A stretch of DNA of 37,318 bases from CAYWVO01 sp964461835 (GTDB lineage Bacteria; Zixibacteria; MSB-5A5; WJJR01; JAJRUJ01). Where the stretch lies: contig CAYWVO010000031.1 of assembly GCA_964461835.1 (NCBI GenBank), positions 1 to 37,318 on the forward strand, given 5' to 3'. The position numbers and the translations under genes were made by a program. Shown here in pieces: positions 7,725-14,769 of the stretch; within the stretch, counting starts at the first letter, position 1; every line of letters starts with the position of its first letter. The notes under the pieces were generated by a model that was given only the letters and a program-made list of their open reading frames with translations, was not told the DNA's origin and did not search any database.

Positions 7725-9370
7725 GCCGGCGTATCACCCTCCATGTGTAATGGTCCGCGGGGACATTCGGCAGCGCAAAGACCACATCCCTTGCAGTAAT
7801 CCAGATTTACCTGATATCCTTCAGCAGTTTTGATGACCGCCATATCCGGGCAGAAATTGAAGCAGTTGTCACACTCGTTACAAACGCCACAAGAAAGACA
7901 CCGATTTGCCTCGGCGATTGCGGCATCGCGCGTATTAAATCGGCCTTGTTCGAGGAGTCTGGTTTGCCATTTGACCAGATTGATCCGCGTGAAATACCCG
8001 AAATTGATATCCTCCGGGCCGACGACTTCAGTGACGCGTTCATCCGGGGTGAGCGTTTCGCCACGCAGAAACGCGCCAATCTTTTCTGCCGCCAGACGAC
8101 CAGACCCCACGGCGTGGGATACGGTGCGAGGATTCGGCAGCAAGTCACCGCCGACATAGAGTCTGTCTTTCAATCGCGGGTCAACGCGGGAAAAATCGAA
8201 GCCGCCGTCGCCGGCCTGTTCTACCTCCGGGAAGAAAGTCAAGTCGGGATCTTCGCCAATGGCAATATACACTTTGTCAGCGATGACCTCGAATTCCGAT
8301 CCGGGGATCGGTTCCGGCCGGGCACGACCGCTGGCGTCGGGCTCGCCGAGTCTCATCCGAATAAATGTGCACTGAACTCGACCGGCATCTGCCGGTGCTA
8401 TCCCCACCGGACTCGATAAATAGGTGCAGGCAATTCGCTCTTCTTTGAGGTGGGCAATTTCCTCGGCAAAAGCCGGCATTTCTGCTTCGGTGCGGCGGTA
8501 TACGAGAGATACACCTCCACCCAGGCGCTTAGCAGTGCGGGCGACATCGCAAGCGGTATTCCCACCGCCGATTACCAGAATTTCCTTATCGTGCAGATCT
8601 TCCCGCTGACCGGAATTAATTTTCTTAAGAAATTCCAGTCCGGTTTCGACTCCGAGAGTGTCTTCTCCGGGAATTCGCAGGTTTTTAGAAATATGGGCGC
8701 CGGTCGCCAGAAAAACGGCGTCGTACCCCAGCAAGTCGGCAACCTGTAAATCCTGTCCGAGCCGCCGGTTCGCCGCGAATTCTACACCCTGCATTACCCG
8801 GTGCAATTCGGTCTGGAGCACGTACTTATCGAGACGATAATCCGGGATTCCATATTGCATAATTCCGCCCGGCAACGCATTCTCATCGAAAATCGTGACC
8901 TGCACACCCTGATGGCGGAGATAGTATCCTGCGGATAAACCGGCCGGTCCGGCACCGATTATGGCCACCCGGTGGTCACCCCTTGGGGGAGGCATCTCTT
9001 CCGGAGCTAAATCGAGCGCCCAGTCGCCGATGTACATTTCCATGCGGCGAACTTCAATAGCGCCATCAAAACCGTGCCGGTTGCACTGCGCTTGACAGGG
9101 ATGATAGCACACGCGACCACAGACCGAGGGGAGTGGATTTGCCTGTGTCAGCAGCTCAAACGCCCCGGCGACATCGCCCTGCTGCATCAATTGCAAATAA
9201 CCACGGATATCCTCCCCGGCCGGGCAATTGAAGTTGCACGGGGCGGTTTTGCTCCGGTGCTGCGGTGTCGTTGACCGCCAGGAACCGGTCTTGTTCCAGT
9301 TCATCCGTCCGGAGCTGACGGCCATCTCCGGCATCTCATCGACCGATTTGAAGACGATAAACTTACCCAC
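7721..9370 (-). CDS. NAD(P)H-linked flavoprotein-ferredoxin fusion subunit of the 2-oxoacid oxidoreductase (PadH+PadF-like)
   Basis: About 549 residues from a GTG that overlaps the end of the gamma gene by eight bases. The frame stays open to 9493, but those extra 41 residues lie inside the gamma gene and are basic, low-quality sequence. Domains in order: an N-terminal cysteine-rich helical domain (PCNFNCPAG, VCYHPC), a GltD-like FAD fold (IIGAGPAGLSAGYYL), an NAD(P) fold (VIGGGNTACDVARTAKRLG), and a C-terminal two-cluster ferredoxin (CLSCGVCNECDNC and CKGCGLCAAEC). It probably moves electrons between the oxidoreductase and NAD(P)+. In the known phenylglyoxylate:NAD oxidoreductase the flavoprotein and ferredoxin are separate subunits, so this looks like a fusion of the two. 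Confidence 0.83.
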   Translation of the reverse strand: MGKFIVFKSVDEMPEMAVSSGRMNWNKTGSWRSTTPQHRSKTAPCNFNCPAGEDIRGYLQLMQQGDVAGAFELLTQANPLPSVCGRVCYHPCQAQCNRHGFDGAIEVRRMEMYIGDWALDLAPEEMPPPRGDHRVAIIGAGPAGLSAGYYLRHQGVQVTIFDENALPGGIMQYGIPDYRLDKYVLQTELHRVMQGVEFAANRRLGQDLQVADLLGYDAVFLATGAHISKNLRIPGEDTLGVETGLEFLKKINSGQREDLHDKEILVIGGGNTACDVARTAKRLGGGVSLVYRRTEAEMPAFAEEIAHLKEERIACTYLSSPVGIAPADAGRVQCTFIRMRLGEPDASGRARPEPIPGSEFEVIADKVYIAIGEDPDLTFFPEVEQAGDGGFDFSRVDPRLKDRLYVGGDLLPNPRTVSHAVGSGRLAAEKIGAFLRGETLTPDERVTEVVGPEDINFGYFTRINLVKWQTRLLEQGRFNTRDAAIAEANRCLSCGVCNECDNCFNFCPDMAVIKTAEGYQVNLDYCKGCGLCAAECPRGPLHMEGDTPA

Positions 9371-9908
9371 TGTTCTGCACCGCCTCGTATGCCGCTCGCA
9401 CCGCGGCGAGATTGGCCTCAGTACGTACAGGGACTTTCGTCTCCACCGCCGCGAGGAGATGGTCGAGTGCCGGTACGCCAGCCACGCGGGCATAGGCGCC
9501 CAGCATCGCCGTATTCACCACCGGTTGCGCCGTGGAACCTAACTCGTGATCACGTGCAATCGTCGTTGCGTCGACCCAGGAAACTGTTAATCCATCGAGA
9601 TGACGTGGTGGGGACGGGGCGTTGACCAGGACCATCGCCTCGTTTTTTACCGATGGCCGAAACGTCGGCGCCTGCGTGATATCCGCCGCCAGCACCAGAC
9701 AGGCATCGGCCTGGTAAATCATGCTGCGCAGATGGATAAATTCCCGATCAATACGCAAAAACGCGGTGACTGGCGCACCCCGTCGTTCGACGCCGAAGGA
9801 GGGAAAACTTTGGACGAAGAACCCGTCACGGAAATATGCTTCGCCCAGGATTTCTGAGGCGATCACTGCCCCCTGGCCGCCGCGTCCGTAAAAGGTTATC
9901 TCCTGCAT
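9363..9908 (-). CDS. 2-oxoacid:ferredoxin oxidoreductase gamma subunit (PorG/PadE-like)
   Basis: 181 residues, the standard gamma-subunit length. FYGRGGQGAVIASEILGEA at the N-terminus and SFPSFGVERRGAPVTAFLRI are hallmark blocks, and QPVVNTAMLGAY near residues 128-140 is the usual C-terminal block. It joins the alpha and beta subunits and completes the CoA-binding region. It is the first oxidoreductase gene in transcription order, 54 bases after the acyl-CoA dehydrogenase. The gene order gamma, flavoprotein-ferredoxin, alpha, beta places all parts of one enzyme together. Confidence 0.9.
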   Translation of the reverse strand: MQEITFYGRGGQGAVIASEILGEAYFRDGFFVQSFPSFGVERRGAPVTAFLRIDREFIHLRSMIYQADACLVLAADITQAPTFRPSVKNEAMVLVNAPSPPRHLDGLTVSWVDATTIARDHELGSTAQPVVNTAMLGAYARVAGVPALDHLLAAVETKVPVRTEANLAAVRAAYEAVQNSG

Positions 9909-9962
9909 ACTCGATTAGTTACCACATCTCCGGGAACGGTCCCGGACGCTCCCCCCGATTGA

Positions 9963-11102
9963 TTATTTCAGCAATAGTCGACCAATGACCACCCGCTGAA
10001 TTTCCGACGTTCCCTCAAACAACTCCGTAACTCGGGCATCACGATACATTCGTTCCACCTGGTAATCCCGAATGTAACCGTATCCGCCGAGAACCTGGAT
10101 TGCCTTATGAGTTACTTTCGTGGCAATTTCCGAGGCGTACAATTTTGCCTGCGCGGCTTCCAGTGAATAATCACGCCCTTGATCTTTAATCCACGCGGCC
10201 CGATAGACCAATTGCCGGGCATTGTCAACCATGATCGACATATCGGCGATATGAAATTGAATCGCTTGCAACGCAGCGATTGGCTTACCGAATTGGACTC
10301 GCTCTTTGGCATAGGGGATCGCAATATCCAATGCGGCTTGTGCCAGACCGACCCCCATCGCGCCGCAACTGATCCGACCGCCATCGAGCGCTTGCATAGC
10401 GATCCGAAAACCACCGCCCAACTGGCCAAGCAGATTTTCTTTGGGAATTTCACAATCACCAAAAACGAGTTCGGTCGTGGGGGAAGCCCGTAAACCCATT
10501 TTTTTCTCGATGGTGCCGATTTCATATCCGGGAGTATCTTTTTCGACAATAAATGCGGCAATCCCCCGCGGCCCGGCGCCCCGTTGCTTCGTTGCAAATA
10601 CAATGACATAATCAGCAAACGCGCCCATGGTGATATAAAGCTTGGTTCCGTTAATCAGGTAGCCGTTGTCGGTCTCCTGGAACGTGGTGGACAAATTGGC
10701 GGCGTCAGATCCGGCACCCGGCTCGGTGAGCGCAAACGCACCCATCCCGTCGCCACTGCATATTGGCGGGAGGTACTTTTCCTTCTGTTCCTCAGTACCC
10801 CACGTCAGCAGCGGAAAGCCAAACAAGGAATTCGTCAAACCAACCACGGCCGCATGGGAGGCGCACCCCTTGGTCAGTTCCTCCGCTGCAACCATGTACG
10901 AGACCGCATCCATGCCCCCGCCACCGTATTTTTCCGGCAGCGTCATACCGAGAAAACCCAGTTCGCCCATTGCCTTGATAAGATCAGGATCCATCTTTGC
11001 CTCAACGTCGAATTCTTCGGCCCGGGGTTTCAGTTTCTTCTCGGCAAATTCTCTGGCGACTTCCTGCACCGCCAGTTGATCCTCGGTCAGATCGTAGTTC
11101 AT
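9963..11102 (-). CDS. Acyl-CoA dehydrogenase (short-chain / butyryl-CoA type)
   Basis: 379 residues with the full family signature. FALTEPGAGSD is the FAD/substrate block, the acyl-CoA dehydrogenase signature runs around QVLGGYGYIRDYQVERMYRD, and the catalytic base is Glu363 in LFEGTSEIQR, the position used by short- and medium-chain enzymes. Isovaleryl-CoA dehydrogenase has Gly there, so that activity is unlikely. The region where glutaryl-CoA dehydrogenase carries its carboxylate-binding Arg reads SHAAVVGLTNSL with no Arg, which argues for an uncharged acyl chain such as butyryl-CoA. It lies 75 bases downstream of the enoyl-CoA hydratase gene. The electron acceptor would be an electron-transfer flavoprotein, not found here. 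Confidence 0.9.
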   Translation of the reverse strand: MNYDLTEDQLAVQEVAREFAEKKLKPRAEEFDVEAKMDPDLIKAMGELGFLGMTLPEKYGGGGMDAVSYMVAAEELTKGCASHAAVVGLTNSLFGFPLLTWGTEEQKEKYLPPICSGDGMGAFALTEPGAGSDAANLSTTFQETDNGYLINGTKLYITMGAFADYVIVFATKQRGAGPRGIAAFIVEKDTPGYEIGTIEKKMGLRASPTTELVFGDCEIPKENLLGQLGGGFRIAMQALDGGRISCGAMGVGLAQAALDIAIPYAKERVQFGKPIAALQAIQFHIADMSIMVDNARQLVYRAAWIKDQGRDYSLEAAQAKLYASEIATKVTHKAIQVLGGYGYIRDYQVERMYRDARVTELFEGTSEIQRVVIGRLLLK

Positions 11103-11177
11103 AGATCCTCTCTCAGTCCGTCACGCTCTAAACTATGCCGCTGATCTTCGGCATGATCGCCATCCGCAAACACTCTA

Positions 11178-11960
11178 CTATTTGCCGGTAAACTCAGCTT
11201 TTCTTTTTTCCAGAAATGCGTTGGTACCCTCTTGTTTATCAGCTGTAGCGCAAATTTGTGCGAACTGGGCAGCTTCAAACGCACACCCGGATTCCAGGTC
11301 GACTTCGACACCGAAATTGATGGCCTCCTTAGCGGCCCGAACCGCCAATGGTCCCATCTGGCCGATCTTTGCCGCCAGTTCCTTGGCCTTATCAAAAAGC
11401 TCCTCGGGTGGGTAGACCTCGTCAACCAGGCCAATCCGATGCGCCTCCGCCACCGGAATAAAATCACCGGTGAAGATAATTTGTTTGGCCTTGCCGATTC
11501 CCACTAAACGGGCCAGTCGCTGGGTACCACCGTAACCGGGAATAATCCCAAGGGTGACTTCGGGTTGTCCGAGTTTGGCCTTTTCGGAGGCCAACCGAAT
11601 ATCACAGGCCATGGCAATTTCGCAACCACCACCCAAAGCAAAGCCGTTGATTGCGGCAATGACCGGCTGTGGCAGCGTTTCAATTTTAAAAAATGCTGCT
11701 TGACCGCGTTCACATTTGGCACGTCCGCCCGCCACGTCGCATTCGGCAAGTTCACCGATATCCGCGCCGGCGACAAACGCCTTCTCCCCGGCACCAGTGA
11801 GAATAACCGCACGAATGTTGGTATCCGAACGAATAGTCGTAAAACAATGATCAATCTCGGCAATGGTGTCGTCGTTCAACGCGTTAAGGGCTTTGGGGCG
11901 ATTAATCGTAACAACTGCCGTTGCCCCGTCTTGTTCGAACAGAATGTTCTTATATTCCAT
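11178..11960 (-). CDS. Enoyl-CoA hydratase (crotonase family)
   Basis: 260 residues from the ATG at 11960, which has AGGTGG upstream; a GTG directly after the previous stop would add three residues. Crotonase blocks are clear: AFVAGADI (oxyanion hole), GFALGGGCEIAMACD with the first catalytic Glu, and GQPEVTLGIIPGYGGTQRL with the second. Both glutamates of true hydratases are present, so hydration of crotonyl-CoA or a similar enoyl-CoA is likely. A cyclic dienoyl-CoA hydratase of the benzoyl-CoA pathway belongs to the same superfamily and cannot be excluded. It lies between 3-hydroxyacyl-CoA dehydrogenase and acyl-CoA dehydrogenase genes, forming a beta-oxidation set. Confidence 0.9.
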   Translation of the reverse strand: MEYKNILFEQDGATAVVTINRPKALNALNDDTIAEIDHCFTTIRSDTNIRAVILTGAGEKAFVAGADIGELAECDVAGGRAKCERGQAAFFKIETLPQPVIAAINGFALGGGCEIAMACDIRLASEKAKLGQPEVTLGIIPGYGGTQRLARLVGIGKAKQIIFTGDFIPVAEAHRIGLVDEVYPPEELFDKAKELAAKIGQMGPLAVRAAKEAINFGVEVDLESGCAFEAAQFAQICATADKQEGTNAFLEKRKAEFTGK

Positions 11961-11969
11961 ATCTCCCAC

Positions 11970-12824
11970 CTACTTGGAGTAATCATAGAATCCGCGACCA
12001 GCCTTGCGGCCGTGATATCCCGCTTTGACCATCGCTTTGAGCAATGGCGGCGAGGCGTAGTGTTTATCTTTGAATTCGTCGAACAGGATTTCGGCGATGT
12101 AGTACGTGGTATCCAGACCGACAAAATCGGTGAGCTCCAGTGGACCCATCGGGTACCCACAGCCGAGTTTCATGGCATTGTCGATATCCTCTTTCGTCGC
12201 CACACCGTTCTGCAGAGCACGAATGGCATCCAACAGATATGGCACCAACAGGCGATTTACCACAAACCCTGGGGAATCTTTGCAGGAGACGACGACCTTA
12301 CCGACCTTTTCCCCGAATGCCTTCGCCGTTTCGAACGTGGGATTGGACGTTGCCACCGTTTTGATGACTTCCACCAGCTTCATTACCGGCACAGGATTGA
12401 AGAAATGCAGCCCACAGAACTGGCCGGCCCGCTGTGTGGCGGCACCCATTTCGGTGATGGAAAGCGAGGAGGTGTTCGAGGCGAAAATCGCTTCCTTTTT
12501 AACCGCCGAATCGAGCTCTTTGTACAGTGCGATTTTTTCATCCAGGTTTTCAATAATCGCCTCAATGACCAAATCGCAATTGGCCAGATCGCTCACCTGC
12601 GTTGTGCCCTTGATCTTCGCCAGAATGCCCTCTTTCCCGGACTCGTCTAGCTTGCCTTTGCTGACTGCGCGAGAAAGGGATTTGTCAATACGACCCATTC
12701 CCTTAGCGAGAAGATCATCATTCACTTCCCGGACAACCACCTGCAATCCGGCCTTGGCAGAGACCTCCGCAATGCCGGATCCCATCAATCCACAGCCACA
12801 GATTCCTACTTCCAGAATTTCCAT
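11970..12824 (-). CDS. 3-hydroxybutyryl-CoA dehydrogenase family protein
   Basis: 284 residues, the standard length of the single-function clostridial-type Hbd. The N-terminal Rossmann motif is GICGCGLMGSGIAEV. The catalytic region carries SNTSSLSITEM and the His-containing HFFNPVPVMKLVEV, followed by KDSPGFVVNRLLVPYLLDA. It oxidises a 3-hydroxyacyl-CoA to the 3-oxoacyl-CoA with NAD(P)+. AGGGAG precedes the ATG at good spacing. Its stop lies just before the hydratase start. Substrates could be 3-hydroxybutyryl-CoA or, in a benzoyl-CoA pathway, 3-hydroxypimelyl-CoA. Confidence 0.92.
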   Translation of the reverse strand: MEILEVGICGCGLMGSGIAEVSAKAGLQVVVREVNDDLLAKGMGRIDKSLSRAVSKGKLDESGKEGILAKIKGTTQVSDLANCDLVIEAIIENLDEKIALYKELDSAVKKEAIFASNTSSLSITEMGAATQRAGQFCGLHFFNPVPVMKLVEVIKTVATSNPTFETAKAFGEKVGKVVVSCKDSPGFVVNRLLVPYLLDAIRALQNGVATKEDIDNAMKLGCGYPMGPLELTDFVGLDTTYYIAEILFDEFKDKHYASPPLLKAMVKAGYHGRKAGRGFYDYSK

Positions 12825-12916
12825 TGCTCACTCCCTATGTCAAACCGTTGCCAATACATGTGTGCACAAAGGTGGACCTGTCGCACTGCGCGCGCCAATC
12901 CCCGATAACTCCCTGT

Positions 12917-12946
12917 AAAATAAACAAAAGGGAGGCTTCACTTCAA
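12917..12946 (-). promoter_or_regulatory. Weak candidate promoter upstream of the 3-hydroxyacyl-CoA dehydrogenase
   Basis: On the minus strand TTGAAG is followed after 18 bases by TATTTT, inside the 221-base space between the alcohol dehydrogenase and 3-hydroxyacyl-CoA dehydrogenase genes. That space is the largest inside the catabolic block, so an internal promoter is plausible. The match to the consensus is only partial. Confidence 0.25.
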
Positions 12947-13045
12947 GTCTCTAGATAGCTTGCGAAACAGGGCAAATTGCATCGTCTTTTACACGCTACT
13001 TGAATCAATGCCGGTAAAGTCGTTGCGTCAACAAATCAAACAGCA

Positions 13046-14071
13046 CTATTCGAAAGCAATAATGGACCGCAGCCCTTCCCCGCGACGCAGCACATCGAAC
13101 GCATCATTGATCTTTTCCAGCGGGAATCTGGCGGTGACCAACTCGGTGAGTTTAATCTTGCCCAGCCGGCACAACTCAATCAGCGGTGGGTAATCGACCG
13201 GACGGCAGCCCAACGACCCAACAATCTCCATCTCGCGGTACATGATTTTGCCGGCATTGAGGGTGATATCTTTGTGCGTATAGCCGAGGACTACCAGACG
13301 ACCGCCGGTGCGAATGGTTTTGAATGCGGTTTCGATAGTAGTTGGATTGCCGATGGCTTCAATCGCAACATCCGCTCCGCCGCCGGTCATCTTGCGCACT
13401 GTTTTGGGCCAGTTTTCATCGTCTTTGGGGTTAATTGTTGTCATGGCACCAAGTTTGGCTGCCCATTCCAGTTTTTCCGGCGAGATATCAACGGCAATAA
13501 CCGAACCACCAACAGCCGCCCCGACCTGCACCAAATTGATACCAACGCCACCACAACCGAGCACCACGACCGAATCGCCGGGTTTGACCTGCGCGCGATT
13601 TTTGATCGCATGGAACGGGGTGGAAATGGCATCGGCGATGATTGATCCTTCCTGTAACGGCAGCTCCTCGGGGAAAGCGAACGCATCCTTAGCCGGAGCC
13701 AGCACATACTCGGCATAGGCGCCATCAATGTTATTCCCAAACATGACCATATTGTCGCAGATATTCTCCCGTCCGGTCCGGCACATTGCACACTGGCCAC
13801 AGGTAAGGACTGCGGGGAGCAGAACACGATCACCCTCGGCGAAATTCTCAACTCCCTTCCCCAATTTGGCCACCGTACCTGATGGTTCATGGCCGAGGAT
13901 GAGCGGTGGCTTTTTGAAGGTTGGGACACCGTGATCGATATAATGCAAATCCGTGTGACAGACGCCGCAGGCGGCAGTTTTGACCAGAATTTGGCCGGGT
14001 CCCGGCTCGGGTGTGGGGACATCTTCGATTTTCAACGGTTGATTTGGCCCGTGGAATATTGCAGCTTTCAT
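13046..14071 (-). CDS. Zinc-dependent alcohol dehydrogenase (MDR family), possible 6-hydroxycyclohexenoyl-CoA dehydrogenase
   Basis: 341 residues from the ATG at 14071, which has AAAGGAG six bases upstream; an earlier ATG at 14077 sits on the ribosome site. Catalytic zinc ligands are in GVCHTD and GHEPSG, the structural zinc cysteines in CGQCAMCRTGRENIC, and the NAD-binding motif is VLGCGGVGINLVQ. The family oxidises alcohols or hydroxyacyl-CoAs with NAD+. In benzoyl-CoA pathways the Had/BzdX/BamQ enzyme belongs to this family. The location at the head of a beta-oxidation block on a scaffold with benzoyl-CoA reductase makes that role attractive, but it is inference. A general alcohol or sugar-alcohol dehydrogenase is the alternative. 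Confidence 0.88.
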   Translation of the reverse strand: MKAAIFHGPNQPLKIEDVPTPEPGPGQILVKTAACGVCHTDLHYIDHGVPTFKKPPLILGHEPSGTVAKLGKGVENFAEGDRVLLPAVLTCGQCAMCRTGRENICDNMVMFGNNIDGAYAEYVLAPAKDAFAFPEELPLQEGSIIADAISTPFHAIKNRAQVKPGDSVVVLGCGGVGINLVQVGAAVGGSVIAVDISPEKLEWAAKLGAMTTINPKDDENWPKTVRKMTGGGADVAIEAIGNPTTIETAFKTIRTGGRLVVLGYTHKDITLNAGKIMYREMEIVGSLGCRPVDYPPLIELCRLGKIKLTELVTARFPLEKINDAFDVLRRGEGLRSIIAFE

Positions 14072-14104
14072 GACCATCTCCTTTCTCCCCGAGCAGATAC
14101 CCGG

Positions 14105-14350
14105 TCAATTCTGTTTGTGGTTTTCCTCTGTGGCGTCCGATTCTCGTGTCAGGATGAGCATCGTGTCATCACCCTCTTGTTGGAAACACTCGGTGCACCC
14201 TTCCCCCTGAATTTCGTGCGCAGGGATTGTCTTGACCGCGAATCCCAGGGCACGGTACTCTTCTACCGCTTCGGTTAAACGTGCGCCGGAGGCGGTAAAG
14301 CGTGATACCCAGCCGTCCCGTTCCAACTCCGCCAGGCGATTAGTGGTCAT
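14105..14350 (-). CDS. Small conserved-looking protein with a CxxC motif, first gene of the catabolic block
   Basis: About 81 residues from the ATG at 14350, which has AAGGATG upstream; another ATG at 14359 is also in frame. No named domain is recognised. The N-terminal half is helical and charged (MTTNRLAELERDGWVSR), the middle reads RLTEAVEEYRALGFAVKTIP, and a GCTECF CxxC pair follows. The C-terminus is polar. It ends 33 bases before the alcohol dehydrogenase and has a good ribosome site, so it is probably expressed with the operon. The CxxC could bind metal or act in redox control. Function unknown. Confidence 0.6.
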   Translation of the reverse strand: MTTNRLAELERDGWVSRFTASGARLTEAVEEYRALGFAVKTIPAHEIQGEGCTECFQQEGDDTMLILTRESDATEENHKQN

Positions 14351-14367
14351 CGAACCCATCCTTGTGC

Positions 14368-14386
14368 ATTGTCCTACACAATTTTA
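14368..14386 (-). promoter_or_regulatory. Candidate promoter -10 and operator at the head of the catabolic block
   Basis: Between the divergent genes starting at 14350 and 14429, a minus-strand TAAAAT (14381-14386) lies directly upstream of an inverted repeat with 5-base arms, ATTGT (14368-14372) and ACAAT (14378-14382). The repeat would overlap the transcription start. No convincing -35 box was found, so this is only a candidate. Confidence 0.3.
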
Positions 14387-14428
14387 GCAGATTATGAACT
14401 GCTGCGCAATCGCAAATGAAGTTCAATT

Positions 14429-14743
14429 ATGAGAAAAGGGAGTAACGGCCGTTACAGAAAACGGTACTCCCACGTACGATGTGTAATGAACCGAGTCGGA
14501 TTAAACATCTGGGTTCTTTTGCGCCGGATTACTATTGCCATTATCGGATCACTGGTGATCTTACTGGGAATTTTCCTGCTGCCCGCTCCGGGTCCCGGAA
14601 TCCTGGTCATCCTCGGCGGGATGGCGATTCTGGCCTTTGAATTTACCTGGGCTCGAAAGCTTTTGCGGAAAATGCGGGAATGGACCTCCGCCATGGCACG
14701 AAGAAAGCGCGACGCTCGGAAGGAGAGCGCCACGCCGGATTAA
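14429..14743 (+). CDS. PGPGW-type small membrane protein
   Basis: Up to 104 residues; an internal ATG at 14486 gives 85 residues and removes a basic, unremarkable N-terminus. The hydrophobic stretch around residues 33-64 spans two membrane passes, joined by LLPAPGPGILVILGG, the signature of the PGPGW family of uncharacterised membrane proteins. A basic cytoplasmic tail rich in Arg and Lys follows (RKLLRKMREW onward). It is one of only two real plus-strand genes and is transcribed divergently from the catabolic block. Its role in the family is unknown. The start is uncertain because neither ATG has a strong ribosome site. Confidence 0.7.
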   Translation: MRKGSNGRYRKRYSHVRCVMNRVGLNIWVLLRRITIAIIGSLVILLGIFLLPAPGPGILVILGGMAILAFEFTWARKLLRKMREWTSAMARRKRDARKESATPD

Positions 14744-14769
14744 TCGTCAGCGGGCTTATAAAGAGCGCC

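Noticed and set aside
9371..9493. Longer N-terminus for the flavoprotein subunit
   Set aside because: The extra 41 residues lie in another frame inside the gamma gene and are rich in Arg and Ser without similarity to the family. A GTG at 9370 gives the expected start.
9963..11102. Acyl-CoA dehydrogenase as glutaryl-CoA or isovaleryl-CoA dehydrogenase
   Set aside because: The carboxylate-binding Arg expected in the first is not seen, and the catalytic Glu is in the short/medium-chain position, unlike the second.
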